In this document: piece after piece, positions 1 to 5,256 of the stretch
Numbering within the stretch: position 1 is the first letter of the stretch
Layout: every line of letters starts with the position of its first letter
Assembly (NCBI GenBank): GCA_007119075.1
Contig: SKQJ01000248.1
Coordinates: forward strand, 1-5,256
Source of the DNA: Bacteroidales bacterium
GTDB lineage: Bacteria > Bacteroidota > Bacteroidia > Bacteroidales > PUMT01
Direction of reading: 5' to 3'
DNA length: 5,256 nt
Made by a program: the position numbers and the translations under genes
The notes under the pieces: generated by a model
Databases searched by the model: none
What the model saw: only the letters and a program-made list of their open reading frames with translations
Told to the model about the DNA's origin: nothing

Positions 1-1
1 C

Positions 2-3000
2 CAGACCTACAGTCCATGGTTTAATGAAAGAGGCACTAAATGGAATAATTATAATGTTGAAGCGTGTTTAGCCTATAATAAGGATATAATTGATCAGATA
101 CTGGATGCCGGCTGGATGATGAATTTCGTACGGTTGCACATGGATCCATACTGGAGTAATACGCCCGGATGTGTTCCCGATGCCCATGAACTTCCAAACT
201 GCTTCAACGAAGTCCGGTTCAGGAAATACCTCGATGAAGTATTTATTCCAATGGCAGAATACGCCATTTCCAAAGGATTATATGTTATTATGCGCCCCCC
301 GGGCGTATGTCCTCCCGTAATCGGAGTTGAAGACGATTATGACTATGCCCGGTACCTGCTGACGGTTTGGGATATAGTATCCAATCACCCCCTGATAAAA
401 ACCAGGCATGAAATTATGTTTGAACTGGCAAACGAACCTGTTAATATCCGATTGGCAGATGGAACCGTAGGGTCTAATACTCAGGCACATTTTGATGTTC
501 TGAAAGAAATATTTCAGCCGGTGGTTGATAAAATACGGGAAAATGGTTTCCATAATGTGCTCTGGATACCGGGATCAGGCTATCAGTCGCATTACAAAGG
601 CTTTGCCGTGAATCCCATCGAAGGGGAGAATATCGGGTACGCCGTACATGTCTACCCAGGCTGGTTTGGCAGTGCAGATGGTTATGAAGTATTTAAAGAA
701 GAATGGGACAAGAATATTAAACCCGTTACTGATTTTGCTCCCATAGTGGTTTCAGAAATGGACTGGGCTCCTGAAAAATACAATTCATCCTGGGGCAAAG
801 GCATTACCGGTACGGCCGGCGGAGAGGGTTTTGGAGCAAATTTTAAAAAGATTGTTGATGACAGCGGCAATGTGAGCTGGTTGCTTTTCACAGAACCTCA
901 CCTGCTGGCCCGGTTCACAGGCGAGCCACCCGTTGAAGGTGAGCCCTATACTTTTCTTAATGACCCTGAAGCTTGTCCATGGCCTATCTTTCACTGGTAT
1001 CAGGAGTATGCGGAGGAATACCCGCTACGGCCCGAATTCGAATACCGGTCTATCAGCGACAACGGTGATGGCACTTTTGCCAATCCCGTTATTAGCGGAA
1101 ACTTCCCTGCGTCCCTCCTGGTAAAAGAGGACGACATATTTTATATGTATTCCCGGAACTCGACATTCACACCTGATATAACCGTCCTGGAATCCAAAGA
1201 CCTTGTGAACTGGGAATACTCCGATAAATCTCCGGTAAATATTCCTTTGGATAATATCATGCTCGTGGACGATAATGATATCCATTCAGGGTCCCTGGTA
1301 CAAACCAGTACCGGTGAATGGTGGGCAATGGTTAGTTACAACAAGGGCCCCTTCGGTAGCTTCCCTCATCTTTTGCCAGTCACCTGGGACGACGACCTCC
1401 CGGTAATTGACGATTCCGCCAAAAATGCAACGAATATCACCAAACCCGATGTTGGAAGGTATTACATGAAAGAGGCACTCCGGACCAATGACGTTTTTCG
1501 TCATTATGTGTTGGGTTTGCAGTGGGGATGGCATGGTATTCCCGACGATGCGAACTGGTCTCTTATCGAACGCGCTGGTTTTATGCGATTGAAAACCTCA
1601 CAAAACATACTTGCTCAGCGCATTCTTGCTTACCCGACTGATCCTGATGATTCTTATGGAATAATCCGGATGGAAATTGACAATATGCGTGAAGGCGATG
1701 TAGCAGGCTTATCAATTTTTCATGAAAAATCCGGATTTATCGGAGTGCAAATACTGAATGGGGAAAAGCGACTGGTTACTTTTATCGATAATGAAATGCA
1801 AACAGGGCCGATTCTAAACGAAACAAGCATATATCTCAAGGCAATAGCAAGTTACAGCAGAGGTGATGCAGGTTTCTATTTTAGCCCCGATAACGAAACG
1901 TTTACAAAACTGGGAAATGATATGACTATGGACGACATTTCTTCAGATTCATTTGCCGGATACAGATTCGGTATTTTCAATTATGCCACAGCCGAACCAG
2001 GCGGCTATGTTGATATCGATTGGTTTTCAACTGAAAGCGGCTTTACGGAAGATAAATTCTATCCGGCCGGTTTTGAGGTTTATACTGAGGAATCACTCAC
2101 CTTAACTGATCTGATTGTCGAGGAAAATATTACACTGTTAACTAAAAGCTCGAAGAGCTCCGGTATTAAGGCAGTTTATGCTAACGGGCATATCCGGGAC
2201 ATTAGCCTGGATGCTGAATACTCGTTGTACGATCCCGAAATAATATCTGTTAACAATGGCATCATCAGGTCCTTCAGGGATGGTGAAACTACATTAAACA
2301 TTGCTTACACAGGACCTTTGGGCCACCACCTGCAGGTGTCTGTAAATGTTGTCTCTGCAACTTTCCCGCTGACCAATGAATTGTTTGATCCCAGAATATG
2401 GGAGAATGGCACTTTCGATGAAACCACGAAAACGCTGCATACCGGCCCATGGGGTTTTGGCGGATGGCAGTATGATGGCATTGATTTATCTGATTACAAA
2501 TATGTCGTGGCCCGTCTGGGTAGTGCCAACAATGCCAGCGTTGATTTCAGGCTGTTTGACGGAACCAGTTACTGGGGGTCTCCGGCCTCATTCAGCTTCG
2601 GAACCAGCCGCCAAATTGTTGTGAATCTGGAAACCGCCAAAAAAGGAAATGGCGACCCTCTCAATTCAAAGCAAATTTATATTGCAGGCTTCTGGTCGAA
2701 TGGCAGTAATCCTTTTGTCATTGATACGGTTTTTCTGTCCAATTCGCCTGAATTTGGGACCCCCCTTATTTTCATAAATGGAAAAGGCGGAACCGGTACG
2801 TACAGCCTGGACGGTTTTGGTTACCAGGAGGGATCCGGCCCCTCTGCCAGCCAGTCATTCACTGTTTCGGGCGATTTACTTACCGGTTATATTGAAATAA
2901 ATGCACCGGCCGGATTTGAAGTGTCGCTGGAAGAAACAGAAGGTTTTGCCGGGAGCTTAACACTCGTGCCGGACAACTACCAGGTGAAAGAAACCACCGT

Positions 3001-3286
3001 TTTTGTAAGGATGATGTCGGGTCTTGCAACTGACTCATATAGTGGAAATCTTACAGTTTCTTCAGCGCGGGCATATACCAGAAGGATATCGCTGGCAGGA
3101 ATTATTGATCTGCCAACAAGCCTTGATTTTCTGCCTGAGACCGGTGCTTTTGTAGTGTCAACCGAATATTACACATTAACCGGACTTAGGCTGGAAAGTG
3201 TTGAGCATCTGACTGGAATATTCATAGTAAAGGAACACATGTCGGATGGAACCATAAATATTTTTAATATCTTTAAACAGAGGTAG
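2..3286 (+). CDS. Secreted multidomain glycoside hydrolase: GH5 catalytic domain, degenerate GH43 module, Ig-like and carbohydrate-binding-like domains, sorting-like tail (5'-partial)
   Basis: The frame is open from base 2, so the ATG codons at 116 and 119 are internal methionines and the true start, with any signal peptide, lies left of the window; 1094 residues are visible (numbered here from base 2). Residues 1-340 are a GH5 TIM-barrel: NFVRLH with Arg44, ELANEP with acid/base Glu145, AVHVYP with His216 and Tyr218, VVSEMDW with nucleophile Glu252, and Trp293. About 361-470 is a shortened GH43 propeller lacking its catalytic residues. About 495-685 is the GH43 C-terminal beta-sandwich (QWGWHGIPDDANWSL, FGIFNYAT, YVDIDWF). 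About 695-786 is a Big-type Ig domain. Residues 788-915 resemble a carbohydrate-binding beta-sandwich. Residues 921-1036 are a Bacteroidota surface beta-sandwich (SQSFTVSG, APAGFEVS, SYSGNLTVSS). The end, 1050-1094 (EYYTLTGLRL, GIFIVKEHMSDG), resembles the Bacteroidota type IX-like tail but lacks the usual PNP strand. The probable role is extracellular beta-glycan cleavage; GH5 covers cellulases, mannanases and others, and I cannot assign the subfamily or substrate. Confidence 0.9.
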   Translation, partial: QTYSPWFNERGTKWNNYNVEACLAYNKDIIDQILDAGWMMNFVRLHMDPYWSNTPGCVPDAHELPNCFNEVRFRKYLDEVFIPMAEYAISKGLYVIMRPPGVCPPVIGVEDDYDYARYLLTVWDIVSNHPLIKTRHEIMFELANEPVNIRLADGTVGSNTQAHFDVLKEIFQPVVDKIRENGFHNVLWIPGSGYQSHYKGFAVNPIEGENIGYAVHVYPGWFGSADGYEVFKEEWDKNIKPVTDFAPIVVSEMDWAPEKYNSSWGKGITGTAGGEGFGANFKKIVDDSGNVSWLLFTEPHLLARFTGEPPVEGEPYTFLNDPEACPWPIFHWYQEYAEEYPLRPEFEYRSISDNGDGTFANPVISGNFPASLLVKEDDIFYMYSRNSTFTPDITVLESKDLVNWEYSDKSPVNIPLDNIMLVDDNDIHSGSLVQTSTGEWWAMVSYNKGPFGSFPHLLPVTWDDDLPVIDDSAKNATNITKPDVGRYYMKEALRTNDVFRHYVLGLQWGWHGIPDDANWSLIERAGFMRLKTSQNILAQRILAYPTDPDDSYGIIRMEIDNMREGDVAGLSIFHEKSGFIGVQILNGEKRLVTFIDNEMQTGPILNETSIYLKAIASYSRGDAGFYFSPDNETFTKLGNDMTMDDISSDSFAGYRFGIFNYATAEPGGYVDIDWFSTESGFTEDKFYPAGFEVYTEESLTLTDLIVEENITLLTKSSKSSGIKAVYANGHIRDISLDAEYSLYDPEIISVNNGIIRSFRDGETTLNIAYTGPLGHHLQVSVNVVSATFPLTNELFDPRIWENGTFDETTKTLHTGPWGFGGWQYDGIDLSDYKYVVARLGSANNASVDFRLFDGTSYWGSPASFSFGTSRQIVVNLETAKKGNGDPLNSKQIYIAGFWSNGSNPFVIDTVFLSNSPEFGTPLIFINGKGGTGTYSLDGFGYQEGSGPSASQSFTVSGDLLTGYIEINAPAGFEVSLEETEGFAGSLTLVPDNYQVKETTVFVRMMSGLATDSYSGNLTVSSARAYTRRISLAGIIDLPTSLDFLPETGAFVVSTEYYTLTGLRLESVEHLTGIFIVKEHMSDGTINIFNIFKQR
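1082..1430 (+). other. Collapsed GH43 (subfamily-12-like) propeller remnant inside the GH5 protein
   Basis: This stretch starts like the first blade of a GH43 propeller (NPVISGNFP, then DDIFYMYS, then ESKDLVNWEY at 1190-1219) and, after about 20 residues, continues with the last-blade motifs (HSGSLVQTSTGEWW at 1283-1324, then GPFGSFPHLLPVTW, with the Trp at 1385). In family members known to me, roughly 150-200 residues lie between these two parts. They include the pKa-modulating Asp (in a DDDG-like context) and the general acid Glu (in an EG context); both are absent here. The general base of the first blade, normally in PDPS after the NP motif, is also lost: the sequence reads FPASLL, one residue short and without Asp. 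The module is therefore predicted to be inactive as a GH43 enzyme. The frame is unbroken across the junction. Confidence 0.75.
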
Positions 3287-3403
3287 GTACTGCGGAAGTG
3301 CTTCCCCGGAAGGGATGCCGGTCAGAATGTGTGTAATATTTCCCGGATCTGTTAAAGGTTCTTAAATCAAAGTTGGGAAGAAGATAAAAATGACCCGGAA
3401 TGC

Positions 3404-3411
3404 TATATTTG
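3404..3411 (+). promoter_or_regulatory. Candidate Bacteroidota -7 promoter element (TATATTTG)
   Basis: TATATTTG matches the Bacteroidota -7 consensus TAnnTTTG exactly. It lies 76-83 bases before the ATG of the flavodoxin gene at 3487, predicting an untranslated leader of roughly 65-75 bases. No TTTG-like -33 element is visible at the usual spacing, so the support is half a promoter only. The rest of the 3287-3486 gap holds no gene I can support. The element implies that the flavodoxin gene can be transcribed independently of the glycosidase gene upstream. Confidence 0.4.
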
Positions 3412-3486
3412 AATCGCAGATATACTAATAGAGATTTATCATGCATCCATCAGTCATTTACCAGTTCTGAATAATTACCCAATCCT

Positions 3487-4086
3487 ATGAAGAAACGAGA
3501 TTTTTTAAAAGCCGGGCTTATCGGCCTGGGGGCATTTATGGTTCCGGGAAAATCAGCTGCCCTGGAATTTTATCCCCGGCCCTCCGGCAAAAAGTGGGCT
3601 GTGCTTTTTGCTACCTGGTGCGGCTCTTCCCGTGATGCCGGAATCTGGGTTTCGGAAGGCATGGGCGGCATAGCAAATGTGTTCGATGTAAGGGAAAATC
3701 CCGATCTGTCGGGTTATGATCATATTGTCGTTGGTAGTTCAATTAGAAGCAACCTTATCCCCGGCTCGCTTAAAGAATACCTGGAGAAGAACCGGCGGTC
3801 GATAAACGGCAAGGTACGCGGTCTTTATGCCGTTTGCGGAAATATGATGCAACCTCCCGGCAGGGAGCAGTATGCCGCTTTTATTGACGACCAGCTCGCC
3901 GTTCTTACCGGGGCTTCTGCCGTACCCTCAAAGGTTTTCCTGGGGAGAATAACCTGGGGACTGATGGATCCGGATGTGCGTGAAAGGATGCAGGCCATAC
4001 CCAACATGAGAGAATATGACAATCTGAAGAGAACGGAATGCATGGCTTTGGGAAGGGAGATTCTGGAAGCAACCAATTCTGTTTGA
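3487..4086 (+). CDS. Exported flavodoxin-fold protein (HemG/Flavodoxin_5-like)
   Basis: This 199-residue protein has the outline of the HemG-type flavodoxin family, which binds FMN and moves electrons to or from quinones or porphyrinogens. The first beta-strand WAVLFAT (37-43) leads into the FMN phosphate loop TWCGSSRDAG (43-52), a variant of the family's T-x-x-G-x-[ST]-R pattern. YDHIVVGSSIRSN (77-89) is the second nucleotide-binding stretch; LKEYLEKN (95-102) and VRGLYAVCGNM (110-120) follow, and the late KVFLGRITWGLMD (149-161) corresponds to the family's C-terminal strand. The N-terminus is an export signal: KKRDFLKAG resembles a Tat motif with Lys-Arg instead of Arg-Arg, then a hydrophobic stretch (9-19) and a possible cleavage site after SAA (23-25). 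There is no lipobox. A Tat route would suit a protein that folds around FMN in the cytoplasm. The ATG at 3487 is favoured because it supplies the signal. The family is fairly sure; electron partner and substrate are unknown, and calling it protoporphyrinogen oxidase is not justified. Confidence 0.85.
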   Translation: MKKRDFLKAGLIGLGAFMVPGKSAALEFYPRPSGKKWAVLFATWCGSSRDAGIWVSEGMGGIANVFDVRENPDLSGYDHIVVGSSIRSNLIPGSLKEYLEKNRRSINGKVRGLYAVCGNMMQPPGREQYAAFIDDQLAVLTGASAVPSKVFLGRITWGLMDPDVRERMQAIPNMREYDNLKRTECMALGREILEATNSV

Positions 4087-4107
4087 TTTTGGTTTGATTA
4101 TTTTTTT
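4071..4107 (+). terminator. Weak candidate terminator overlapping the flavodoxin stop
   Basis: AACCAA (4071-4076) can pair with TTGGTT (4089-4094) around a 12-base loop, and a run of seven T follows at 4101-4107. The stem is only six A/T-rich pairs, it spans the stop codon, and six bases separate it from the T run, so this is a poor match to a classical intrinsic terminator. It is the only hairpin plus T-run combination found after this gene. Confidence 0.3.
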
Positions 4108-4121
4108 CCTGTTAATGTGGC

Positions 4122-4210
4122 CCGGCTCATGATCAGGGCTGCTACGTCATGTCGCCCCGCTGACCCGGATCGCTTCCGCACGTTATCCCGTTGCTGCCGA
4201 TGAGCCAAGG
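4122..4210. repeat. Long imperfect inverted repeat in the convergent intergenic region
   Basis: GGCTCAT (4124-4130) is the exact reverse complement of ATGAGCC (4200-4206); CC (4122-4123) can extend it to GG (4209-4210) across an AA bulge. After an asymmetric internal loop (4131-4136 against 4199), bases 4137-4154 face 4198-4181 with 13 of 18 positions pairing, one of them G-T. GGC, GC and ACG pair with GCC, GC and CGT, separated by single T-T mismatches. The inner 26-base loop can form a small CGGA/TCCG hairpin (4166-4178). The structure is GC-rich, can form from either strand, and has no following T run in either direction. It could be a bidirectional transcription barrier, a small structured RNA or a decayed mobile repeat; nothing here decides between these. 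Confidence 0.5.
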
Positions 4211-4229
4211 TTGCCCGGGCAGGTCGTCT

Positions 4230-4276
4230 TCCTCTGAGGCCGGTTCCTGCTGACGTCATCTCCTGCTGAGGTAAGC
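4230..4276. repeat. Three imperfect tandem copies of a 15-16-base unit
   Basis: Three units start with TCCT and continue with a CTGA core: 4230-4244 (TCCTCTGAGG...), 4245-4260 (TCCTGCTGACG...) and 4261-4276 (TCCTGCTGAGG...). Copies two and three share their first nine bases and the following GT; copy one lacks one G. The last copy abuts the stop codon of the glycosylase gene. The middle copy contains the palindrome TGACGTCA (4251-4258). No function is suggested by the sequence. Confidence 0.45.
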
Positions 4277-4986
4277 TACGCTTCTTCCCGGACTGATGAC
4301 CTTTTGAGCGCCTTTACATATTTCTCGATAAATTCCTCCTTACGGCCCGATTTGTACTGCATTATATACCGGGGATGTTCCAGCGGAATCAATTTTTCAA
4401 AAAATTCATTTTCGGCATTAAGTGCCGAAAGTACCTTGTAATTTTTGCCGGCACCAAGACAAAATGCCACGTCGGTCATGACGCCCAGGGAAATATGACT
4501 GCGGATTGATTTGACGAGAAAGTCGTGCAGGGTCTCCAAAAGTTCTCTGCTGTCATAGTAGTTATAATTTGTTTCTTTCCCTTTTTCTGTTGTTTTTACA
4601 AACCCGAGGGGCGAGGGAGAATTTATGTAATAGTCGCCGCAGAACTTTTCAGTTCCACCGTAAGCATCTATAACTTCATATATAAAAACGGAGGAGGGCT
4701 CATGTGTTTTTAGTCCTTCAATTTGTAATCCGCATTTTTCCGAGAGGCGTTTTGTATCGGTAAAGGGTATTCCTGTTACACCGGCGCCAAACCTTCCCGG
4801 ATTAATCCCGAGTATCAGTCTCCGCTTTCTGTTATCATTGTAAAATTTCCGGTAATAGCAGGAAGATACCTTCAAAGCTTCAGGGCTTTCAATAAAAGGG
4901 TTCATTACTTTTATTCCCGGGGGCAGCTGATGACTGAAGGAAAGATTTTTGTTGAATTCAATGACCCTGTCGGCAAATGTGGACAT
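4276..4986 (-). CDS. SMUG2-like uracil-DNA glycosylase superfamily protein (DUF4918 type)
   Basis: The 236-residue product resembles the SMUG branch of the uracil-DNA glycosylase superfamily, which flips deaminated bases out of DNA and cuts the glycosidic bond to begin base excision repair. Motif 1 is LGINPGRFGAGVTGIPF (59-75), close to the SMUG1 pattern GMNPGPFG...TGVPF, with Asn62 at the catalytic Asn position. INSPSPLGFVK (121-131) corresponds to the base-binding N-x-x-PL-F segment. Motif 2 is EHPRYIMQYK (203-212), keeping His-Pro but not the full HPSPRN of SMUG1. The start is taken at the ATG at 4986 (MSTFADRVIEFN); the frame can be extended 13 codons to a TTG at 5025, but that extension does not look like family sequence. 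There is no signal peptide, so it acts in the cytoplasm. It converges on the flavodoxin gene and is not in an operon with anything visible. Specificity (uracil, hypoxanthine, xanthine) cannot be read from the sequence. Confidence 0.85.
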   Translation of the reverse strand: MSTFADRVIEFNKNLSFSHQLPPGIKVMNPFIESPEALKVSSCYYRKFYNDNRKRRLILGINPGRFGAGVTGIPFTDTKRLSEKCGLQIEGLKTHEPSSVFIYEVIDAYGGTEKFCGDYYINSPSPLGFVKTTEKGKETNYNYYDSRELLETLHDFLVKSIRSHISLGVMTDVAFCLGAGKNYKVLSALNAENEFFEKLIPLEHPRYIMQYKSGRKEEFIEKYVKALKRSSVREEA

Positions 4987-5078
4987 AATTACCTGATAAC
5001 TATTTGTAAGGTATTCCTTTAACAATCAAGTTTATTGTAAATCAAATAACGCATGGCGTTTATTGAGACAGCAAAATA

Positions 5079-5102
5079 ATTACCGGCAACAGTTGCCGTA
5101 AT
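5079..5102. promoter_or_regulatory. Dyad symmetry upstream of the glycosylase gene, possible operator
   Basis: CGGCAAC (5084-5090) and GTTGCCG (5092-5098) form a perfect seven-base dyad around a single A at 5091. With one unpaired C (5083), the arms extend by ATTA (5079-5082) against TAAT (5099-5102), giving eleven paired positions per arm. The site lies about 93-116 bases upstream of the glycosylase ATG. The almost missing spacer fits a homodimeric repressor site better than a stable RNA hairpin, although a six-pair stem with a three-base loop is possible. No promoter matching TAnnTTTG could be placed with confidence beside it, so the regulatory role is inferred. Confidence 0.35.
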
Positions 5103-5200
5103 AAAGGTTTTTGTAACTTGTTGCGAAAATGATCTGTTAATCAAAGCAATCTGATATGCCGCATCTGTTGCCAAAATTAAAGAAATTAAGGGAAAGATCG

Positions 5201-5238
5201 GGGCCGACCGAAAAATCACCAGCGGGCAAGTCCGGCCC
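5201..5238. repeat. Imperfect GC-rich inverted repeat near the right edge
   Basis: GGGCCGAC (5201-5208) pairs with GTCCGGCCC (5230-5238) with one unpaired C, leaving a 21-base loop. An alternative, mutually exclusive stem is CGGGC (5223-5227) with GCCCG (5235-5239) around a seven-base loop; on the minus strand this is followed seven bases later by five T (5211-5215). It could be the terminator of a minus-strand gene lying right of the window, but the spacing is poor. Confidence 0.3.
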
Positions 5239-5256
5239 GTGCAGATCTGAAAAAAA

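Larger units (their letters stand above)
4987..5256. other. Region upstream of the glycosylase gene with no supported gene
   Basis: I see no tRNA, rRNA or convincing coding sequence here. A 66-codon minus-strand frame (5019-5219) exists but resembles no family I know. The region contains the dyad at 5079-5102, an imperfect inverted repeat at 5201-5238 and the palindrome CAGATCTG at 5242-5249, just before the A run that ends the window. The promoter of the glycosylase gene is expected here. Confidence 0.5.

Noticed and set aside
116..121. ATG codons at 116 and 119 as the start of the glycosidase gene
   Set aside because: The frame is open back to base 2 and the upstream residues (ending DQILDAGW) read as continuous GH5 sequence; starting at 116 would cut into the barrel just before the conserved NFVRLH strand.
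278..994. Antisense frames inside the GH5 domain
   Set aside because: They lie opposite strongly conserved catalytic sequence and have no recognisable protein features.
1025..1534. Antisense frames across the GH43 remnant
   Set aside because: They have no family resemblance and lie opposite a frame with clear GH43 motifs.
2376..2624. Plus-strand alternative frame inside the binding-like domain
   Set aside because: It overlaps a continuous domain in the main frame and its protein has no recognisable features.
3294..3312. GGAAG-TG-CTTCC-CC-GGAAG as a terminator after the glycosidase gene
   Set aside because: The possible stems have only two-base loops and there is no T run downstream.
3441..3470. 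Nine-codon upstream reading frame before the flavodoxin gene
   Set aside because: It is too short to judge, has no codon pattern suggesting a leader peptide, and no attenuator-like hairpin follows it.
3825..4076. Antisense frame inside the flavodoxin gene
   Set aside because: It lies opposite conserved flavodoxin sequence and has no family resemblance.
4212..4221. TGCCCGGGCA perfect palindrome
   Set aside because: A ten-base GC palindrome without a spacer is not surprising in this GC-rich stretch and has no partner site.
4987..5025. TTG-initiated 13-residue N-terminal extension of the glycosylase
   Set aside because: TTG starts are rare, the extra residues do not resemble the family, and an in-frame ATG follows at the point where family-like sequence begins.
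5019..5219. Minus-strand 66-codon frame as a gene
   Set aside because: It resembles no known family, contains the dyad symmetry, overlaps only the unlikely TTG extension of the glycosylase gene and lacks a convincing promoter or ribosome site.
2..5256. A new multi-gene defence, mobile or biosynthetic system
   Set aside because: The three genes belong to recognisable unrelated families, have separate orientations or gaps, and no transposase, integrase, toxin, CRISPR or reverse transcriptase signature is visible.

Overview
The window looks like a piece of a Bacteroidota genome, probably from a polysaccharide-degrading member of the Bacteroidales/Marinilabiliales type. This is inferred from gene content: a very large secreted multidomain glycoside hydrolase with a C-terminal tail resembling Bacteroidota sorting/anchor tails, a Bacteroidota-type SMUG2-like DNA glycosylase, a TAnnTTTG-type promoter element, and no clear Shine-Dalgarno sequences. 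No species can be named from the sequence.

Layout. Bases 2-3286 (+) hold one open frame, cut by the left edge, coding for at least 1094 residues. It has a GH5 catalytic domain, a collapsed remnant of a GH43 subfamily-12-like propeller with its own C-terminal beta-sandwich, a bacterial Ig-like domain, a carbohydrate-binding-like beta-sandwich, a second beta-sandwich of a type common in Bacteroidota surface proteins, and a short C-terminal sorting-like tail. After a 200-base gap with a candidate promoter, bases 3487-4086 (+) encode an exported flavodoxin-fold protein of the HemG/Flavodoxin_5 kind. A 189-base GC-rich convergent intergenic region follows; it contains a long imperfect inverted repeat and a small 15-16-base tandem repeat. 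Bases 4276-4986 (-) encode the SMUG2-like uracil-DNA glycosylase superfamily protein. The last 270 bases upstream of that gene have no convincing gene but carry a clear dyad symmetry and a second imperfect inverted repeat near the right edge.

How the genes fit together. The GH5 protein is most likely an outer-surface or secreted polysaccharidase. The flavodoxin and the glycosylase have no obvious functional link to it or to each other; the window looks like the end of a carbohydrate-use gene followed by housekeeping or accessory genes. I found no evidence for a new multi-gene system. The most unusual item is the GH43 module: the frame jumps from the first blade to the last blade of the propeller, and all three expected catalytic acids are missing, while the downstream sandwich and the GH5 catalytic glutamates are kept.
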